DNA of 64,000 bases. It comes from Aplectana chamaeleonis. Lineage: Eukaryota > Nematoda > Chromadorea > Rhabditida > Cosmocercidae. Below, in pieces: positions 59,062-64,000 of the stretch. The stretch spans positions 372,001-436,000 of the forward strand of contig JAPDOI010000443.1 of NCBI GenBank assembly GCA_029168955.1. The letters are read 5' to 3'. A program made the translations under genes and the position numbers. Under the pieces are notes generated by a model that searched no databases, had not been told where the DNA came from, and saw nothing but the letters and a program-made list of their open reading frames with translations. Every line of letters starts with the position of its first letter. Within the stretch, counting starts at the first letter, position 1.

Positions 59062-60845
59062 GCGTTGATGTACTGCGTCGATTTCCTTGTAAAGGTCTTC
59101 GTTATGGAAAAAAGAGGCCAGAAATATACAAGCAAACGCCTAAAAAGCTTCCTCTCCGTGCAATCCAACCTTTCCATCTGCGTCTTCGGTGCTGCCCACG
59201 TCTCCGATCCGTACATCATGATAGGGCGAATAGCGGATAGGTAGACGCGCAACTTGACTTCCTTCGCGATGGTGGTAGACCACAAACACTTGGTTAGAGA
59301 ATTAAATGCAGACGTAGCTTTCGCACATCGTTTTTGAATATCCGCTGCATAACTACCATCGTTCTTCAGCAAACAGCCCAAATAACAGAAATCGTCCACC
59401 ACTTCGATACGTTGTCCGTCCACACAAACTCCCGTTGAAGGCCTATGAGAGACCCACATCTGCTTGCATTTGTCGGGACGAAGACGAAGTCCATAGGCTG
59501 CGGCATACTTCGAAACGAGGTTCACAATCCTTTGCAGTTTTGCGTTGTTTTCAGCGAACAACACAATGTCGTCGGCGTACTCCAGGTCGAAAAGGGAGCG
59601 TCCTGATGGTGTTAGGATCACATCCGCAGGAAGCTGTTCTGCAACTCTACGCATGATGTCATCAACGGCGAAGTTTAAAAGAAAAGGTCCTGCAACGGCT
59701 CCTTGCCTTACTCCTGTTTTCACCTCGAAAGCTGACGTAAATCCGACAGGTGTACGAACTGCTGCTGTTGTTCCTTTGTTCATGTCCTCGATTAACCGAA
59801 CATACTTTTCCGGGACTCCATCTGCTCGCAGAGCATTGAGCAATCGATCACGATGAGGAGAGTCGAACGCGGCTTCAAAGTCCAAAAAAGCAAGCTGTAA
59901 TGGCTTCGAATACCGCTGCCACGATTCAATTACTCTTCTCACGACGAACACTTGGTCGATGGTCGATCTTCCAGGTCGAAAACCGGCTTGCTCATCTCTG
60001 GTCGTTCTTTCACGATGTTTGATAAGTCGCTCGAGAATGATACGTTCTAAAACCTTGTACATGACACGAAGTAGAGAGATTCCTCTGTAGTTCTTAGGAT
60101 ACGTGACGGATAGCTTCTTGTGAAGAGGTACGATGATCGCATGTCTCCACGAATCGGGTATCCGTTCGCTCATCCATATAGCACGGATGGTGTTGGTTAT
60201 TTCACGAATCCCAGACGGAGGAAGAGCTTTCAGCATTTCAGCAGTGATGTTGTCATCTCCACCAGCCTTTCCATTCTTCATTTTCCGGACACAATCCAAA
60301 ACTTCAGACTCAGTCGGCGGTTCCTCACTGACATCGTAATGTGCTCTCTGAACATGCGGGAGCTCAGGTACTAATGGCGCTGGACGATTCAGTAGTGAAC
60401 TGAAGTAACCCTTCCATATTGGCAGCGTCGCATCACCAACTGCAACTCCATTGGTAGTGTTGAGGACAGCAGAACATCTCTTCATCTTGCCGCTATACTG
60501 TCGCAGCAACGTGTAGGCTTTCCTCGGATTCTTCTCCTCCCAAGCCTTCTCGAACTCCTTAGCTCTACACGTCCACTCTCGTTCGCGGTCACTTTGAAGC
60601 TGCCGACGCAACTTCCTCATCAGACGCTTTTCCTCCACAAAGTTTCCTGCAGTTCGGAGAACACATAATCTGTTGTAGGTAGATGTTGTTTCCTCTGAGA
60701 CGTAGGCAAGCTTCTTCTTGGGCTGTAAAACCGGGAGTGCTTCTTTCGAAGCGTCCTGGATGCACTTGAGTCCGCGTCGCGAAGTTTCTTCATAGTCCGT
60801 ACTCCAATATGAATAGAAACGCGTTGTCGGAACTTCCTTCTGCAT
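59058..60845 (-). CDS. RTE reverse transcriptase, copy 3 (C-terminally truncated)
   Basis: A 595-residue frame with linker CIQDASKEALP, fingers MKNGKAGGDDNITAEMLKA, motif A AFLDFEAAFDSP, motif B GVRQGAVAGPFLLNF, motif C EYADDIVLFAE and thumb DDFCYLGCLLKNDGSY. All catalytic residues are present. It runs out of frame after LFRRLLVYFWP and stops, losing the last ~110 residues found in copy 2. At the upstream side a 7-base deletion near 60,770 (DADS then CIQDAS, missing a short LVK segment) separates it from the endonuclease frame. The first ~25 residues belong to the wrong frame. Confidence 0.88.
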   Translation of the reverse strand: MQKEVPTTRFYSYWSTDYEETSRRGLKCIQDASKEALPVLQPKKKLAYVSEETTSTYNRLCVLRTAGNFVEEKRLMRKLRRQLQSDREREWTCRAKEFEKAWEEKNPRKAYTLLRQYSGKMKRCSAVLNTTNGVAVGDATLPIWKGYFSSLLNRPAPLVPELPHVQRAHYDVSEEPPTESEVLDCVRKMKNGKAGGDDNITAEMLKALPPSGIREITNTIRAIWMSERIPDSWRHAIIVPLHKKLSVTYPKNYRGISLLRVMYKVLERIILERLIKHRERTTRDEQAGFRPGRSTIDQVFVVRRVIESWQRYSKPLQLAFLDFEAAFDSPHRDRLLNALRADGVPEKYVRLIEDMNKGTTAAVRTPVGFTSAFEVKTGVRQGAVAGPFLLNFAVDDIMRRVAEQLPADVILTPSGRSLFDLEYADDIVLFAENNAKLQRIVNLVSKYAAAYGLRLRPDKCKQMWVSHRPSTGVCVDGQRIEVVDDFCYLGCLLKNDGSYAADIQKRCAKATSAFNSLTKCLWSTTIAKEVKLRVYLSAIRPIMMYGSETWAAPKTQMERLDCTERKLFRRLLVYFWPLFSITKTFTRKSTQYINA

Positions 60846-61735
60846 TCTCCATTCCTGAGACTTGTCATATCAATCCTCTGGAAAGGTTTAGCCCCTCGCT
60901 TCTTCTTATGAATCCTTGCAGTGAAGTTCAACAGAACAGGACGGTGATCCGAATCGAATGCGACATCCCACACAGCTCTAGACCTTCGAATGTCCGATAC
61001 TGGAATATTCCTCTTCAGGGCATAGTCAAGCTGTAGTTTCAAAGTTGTCATCTTCCGCTTCCGCTGCTTTTCTGAAGATAGCTGGGTTGGTCCCCGCCAC
61101 GTAAGCTGACGGCGGCGATGATTCCTCTTGAACGTCGATGCAATAATCAGACCACTGCGTTCACAAAAGTCGGCAAGGCGGTAGCCATTGTCCGATGTTT
61201 GCTCCACTGGGTAGAACCATTTACCGAGTACTTCGGATTCCTGATCAAGTCCCATCTTCGCGTTTGCGTCAATCCCCACGACAACAGCATGTTGACAAGG
61301 TATCCTGGCTAACAACATATTGAGTTCCTCGTAGAAGGCATCCTTGGAATTGTCTTCGGCGGTTTCGGTGGGCGCATGAGCCTCACTATCCACAGATTGA
61401 ATCCTCTGTGATCCCGCAATCGTACGAATGCATTCCGGCACGACTGTTGAGCCAAACTCCTTGACCATACCATTGAAATCCTTCCTTACAGCTATTGCAC
61501 AGCCTCCCACTCTCCTATTGTCAGCGTTACCGCAGTAGATGGTGTACTCTCCGACGCTGATGACGGGTCTATCCTTGAGGCGGGTTTCCTGCAAAGCAGA
61601 AAACGGTGCATGGAAATAGCTCAGAAGCCTGGATAGCGCAGTTTTTTGGATATCACTCGACAGCGATCGACAGTTCAGGGTGTCGAAACTGTGGCTTGTG
61701 ACCAAAGACTCCATGAACTCCCTAGGTACGGATCC
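60765..61735 (-). pseudogene. RTE AP-endonuclease domain, copy 3
   Basis: The open stretch 61,954-60,620 is continuous through the domain: LNCRSLSSDIQ, HAPFSALQETRLKD (catalytic E), GGCAIAVRKDF, HAPTETAEDN, VVVGIDANAKMG, LQLDYALKRN and DSDHRPVLLN. Between GSTVV and SVDSEAHAPTE about 22 residues are read in the wrong frame. A one-base insertion (AACAGTCGTG against AACGTCGTG in copy 2) is compensated by the same one-base deletion seen in copy 2. That altered stretch replaces a conserved strand, so function is doubtful. The frame is lost near 60,770. Its likely start is the Met of MESLVTSHSF. Confidence 0.87.
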
Positions 61736-61860
61736 TAAGGTGTTATGGACCAGAGGCCTTGGTGTGCCGGACGGCGACACCTTTATGCAATGTGCGGGAT
61801 ACTTTCGCGATATAGTTGTGCACGCTATATCGCTCGAACGTTCCCTGTGTACACTCAAAC

Positions 61861-61928
61861 GTCTGCTGGGTTCAGTAGAAGCAGGGGCACCAACGAGCAG
61901 GTACCAACAGACTTGTATACACACCCCC
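61861..61928 (-). ncRNA. HDV-like self-cleaving ribozyme candidate, RTE copy 3
   Basis: Same fold as at 38,444-38,511: P1 GGGGGUG/UGCCCCU, P2 GUCUG/CAGAC, P3 ACC/GGU closing UGCUCGUU, P1.1 GC/GC. The P1 start coincides with the element's 5' terminus, one base inside the target duplication, which is where cleavage would define the RNA end. Confidence 0.5.
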
Positions 61929-61929
61929 T

Positions 61930-61939
61930 GCAATATTAT
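61930..61939. repeat. Target-site duplication of RTE copy 3, right
   Basis: GCAATATTAT, identical to 58,647-58,656. Confidence 0.85.
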
Positions 61940-63390
61940 AAGAGTCAAAAACAAAAATTAAGCAGAAACAAGAGTCAAAAAAGAAGAAAAACAGTAATTC
62001 ACCCAGAATATCATTCATGCTATTCAATAGCTCTCATTCATGCTGCATTCTAATAAATAAATAAATATCAGCTGTGGCGGCGATCGATTACGAAATCTGG
62101 TAAAGTCCCAGGTTTTCCGGTTTAGTTTTAGTGTGTCGCCCACAACCGCACCGTGTCCTTTTAAAAATGTGGTAAACCGTAGATGAGCAACTTTTGGTGG
62201 ACTCCACCATATTTGGGTTTGCCAACAATATCTATTTTCATCCTTCGTACCTCCTTATTTTGATTCAAAGCTTAGTGAGGAGATATAACAACTCTACATA
62301 TTTCCTCTCGCTATTTCATTGATGCTGTTGTTTTCTGAAGTTTCTTGACACAGCTGGAAAGATTCATCTCGCCACTTCACGGACTCCTCCTGATTCATAT
62401 CCTCGATTTTCTAAGTATAGTTCCTGCCTTCCACGTACGCGGTTTTATAAATGTGCCTTACTGACCTGTACCTATAGAATAAGCTGAATCGCTCACATTA
62501 TGGAAAATTAATAATTTCGGCAGCAGTGGTTGAAAAACTGTTGAAATGGAAAGCTGAGCAAACAAGAGGATTTGGAAAAACGGGGGCGGTAACGCCAAAA
62601 ACACGAACGAAAAAGTGACGATTCTCAGTGGTACAAGAGGTATCGACAACGTCTGCCTACAAGCCTCCAATCCTCGCTACTCTGATAATAGAGTCGATGT
62701 GTTTAGTTTGATTTCATGGTTCTTAATGTGTACCATTTTCATTTCCTCAAGGGCGACGAAGCGAAAACATTGAGTAAACAGCTAGGTGAATAACTGTCGT
62801 TATCTCGCATGACTCTATAGTAGCTTTGTGAATTTAAGTCGAGCGAATGAAAGGTGCACGCCCATCTGCGGCAGCCTGTGCGGTGTTGTATTTAGACTCC
62901 ACGGCCAAAGCGTTTTCGGCCGCGAATGGACGAATGTCCCTCGCGGCCACTTTATTCCACTCTACGAGGACCACTGTGATTTACCATTTTTGTTCTCAAA
63001 GGTTGACCAGATATCCAGTACCAGTTCCATGCTGAACAGAAATTGTGGGTGCAAGGCTCCAACTCTAACAAAAGCTGAGTTGGGGTAGCAGTCTCACATT
63101 TCATCGGCTGCAATATAGGTTCCTTGTTCTACCTCAGATTAACTCCAGCGTTTCAAAGGTTTCATAGAATTCAAACTCTGCTTGATTTTGAACTCTAACA
63201 CTCAATTGGGTTTGCCAGGCTTTCCTTACTTAAACAAGGTGTGTGTTCTTGGCATCGTTTACTGTTTCGCAGCAAGCTGTGTTTTTTTTTCGTCTCAATT
63301 GCTATTACATAACACTTTGGAGTGCACTCCTTCACTTAGCGAAGCGTACATGGTGCGCCACTCTTTATAAGGTGTGTAATATAGTTGCAC
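61940..63390. other. Intergenic, no gene seen
   Basis: About 1.45 kb of unique sequence. Overlapping frames of 62-86 codons at 62,828-63,088 have no recognised domain, and none is preferred. Confidence 0.45.
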
Positions 63391-63675
63391 ACCAACGAAA
63401 TTTTCGTTAGATTCCTCGAACTTTTTTTCGTTCGTTTTTGTTCGTTCGAAAATTCGTCGAACGAATTCTTTTCAAATTTCGTCCACATTTTTTCGAACGA
63501 AAATTTTTCATCTTTCGTTCGTTCAAAATCCGATTTTTCGAAATTTTTATAGAAAATCGTCCGTTTGGAATTCTTTCGAACGAAATTTTTTTTTTCATTT
63601 TTTGTTCGTTCGAAATTTTTTCGAACGAAAATTTTTCGATTTTCGTTCGTTCGACATTTTTTTCGAAATCGCACA
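63391..63675. repeat. TTCGAACGAA-rich palindromic tract
   Basis: Many overlapping copies of TTCGTTCG, TTCGAACGAA and CGAACGAAAATTTTTC in both orientations. Each motif is its own near reverse complement, so both strands read alike and show matching KKFRSN-like frames. No gene. Confidence 0.8.
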
Positions 63676-63697
63676 ACTATAGCGTGCAAGCACTCTA

Positions 63698-63932
63698 AAG
63701 TCTGTCTGAATGAGACTGTCCGCCCACGCGTTTGGCGTGCGTGTCGAAGGGCCGTGGCTGAGGCATTTTTTCGGGCGAACCTTGCCACTACTGCGGACAG
63801 GTAATTGGGATTTTATTTAGTATGCGTCTTAGAATCACCCTAAACGATTTTCAGGTGTGAAAGTGTTTTTTCCGGCGGCCGCTCGACACGCACGCCGACC
63901 GCGTGGGCGGATAGTCTCATTCGGACAAACTT
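63698..63932. mobile_element. 235-bp TA-flanked inverted-repeat element
   Basis: Arms of about 60 bp: GAATGAGACTGTCCGCCCAC on the left matches the reverse complement of the right with few changes, continuing through GGCGTGCGTGTCGA. TA at 63,696-63,697 and 63,933-63,934. No coding capacity. Confidence 0.87.
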
Positions 63933-64000
63933 TATATGAGCACAGAATTTACTCGATTGCTATGCGTCCGTGTGATAAGGGAAGAAACAACGAGAGGGTG

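Larger units (their letters stand above)
58657..61928 (-). mobile_element. RTE-clade non-LTR retrotransposon, copy 3 (about 3.27 kb, TSD-bounded)
   Basis: The minus strand runs from GGGGGTGTGTATACAAGTC at 61,928 to ..AAGTCAAGAAGTAAGTC at 58,657 with no AAT tail. Ten-base duplications flank it, with one extra A before the first G. Both termini equal those of copies 1 and 2, so 3.26-3.27 kb is the full length of this family. The ORF order is 5' region with ribozyme candidate, endonuclease, reverse transcriptase, C-terminal domain. Frameshifts near 60,770 and 59,090 break it. Confidence 0.93.

Noticed and set aside
63336..63788. Lysine/phenylalanine-rich protein on either strand
   Set aside because: The tract is palindromic TTCGAACGAA sequence; near-identical open frames on both strands show it is composition, not coding.

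Overview
This is eukaryotic repeat-dominated DNA, most likely from a nematode; a strongylid such as a hookworm is my tentative guess. The evidence is a 20-of-22 match to the nematode SL1 spliced-leader exon (58,229-58,250), RTE-clade and CR1-clade non-LTR retrotransposons, and dense short inverted-repeat transposons. I find no convincing intact host protein-coding gene, no tRNA and no rRNA. Nothing here is organised as a bacterial operon.

Bases 1-25,071 are one continuous 30-bp minisatellite of roughly 835 units that runs off the left edge. Its unit is ten codons long, so several frames stay open for hundreds of codons. I read those frames as a by-product of the period, not as genes. Blocks of about 746 bp recur inside it without net length change, which is higher-order repeat structure.

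Bases 25,072-35,005 are unique AT-rich DNA carrying terminal-inverted-repeat elements: two 279-bp TA-flanked elements, a TTAA-flanked element, a hairpin element nested in an older fold-back, two copies of a short hairpin family, and a 0.9-kb fold-back enclosing a broken piece of a protein family common in invertebrates. Bases 35,034-41,876 hold two RTE elements of about 3.26 kb, head to head, with (AAT)n tracts outside and between them.

Bases 41,877-58,646 contain more inverted-repeat elements, including five further members of a TTAA-targeted family and one PIF/Harbinger-like element with a TTA duplication. There are also two TCCGA-rich arrays (one split by a TTAA element), a broken CR1-like element, a (TTATG)n tract and the SL1-like sequence. 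Bases 58,657-61,928 hold a third RTE element bounded by a 10-bp target-site duplication. The remainder is unique sequence plus a TTCGAACGAA-rich palindromic tract and a last TA-flanked element.

The RTE elements are the best candidates for an interesting functional system. All three share the same 5' terminus, and it can be folded on paper like a hepatitis-delta-type self-cleaving ribozyme. Each also encodes an AP-endonuclease domain followed by a reverse transcriptase, and each is broken by frameshifts. The small elements are non-autonomous; no transposase is visible for any of them.
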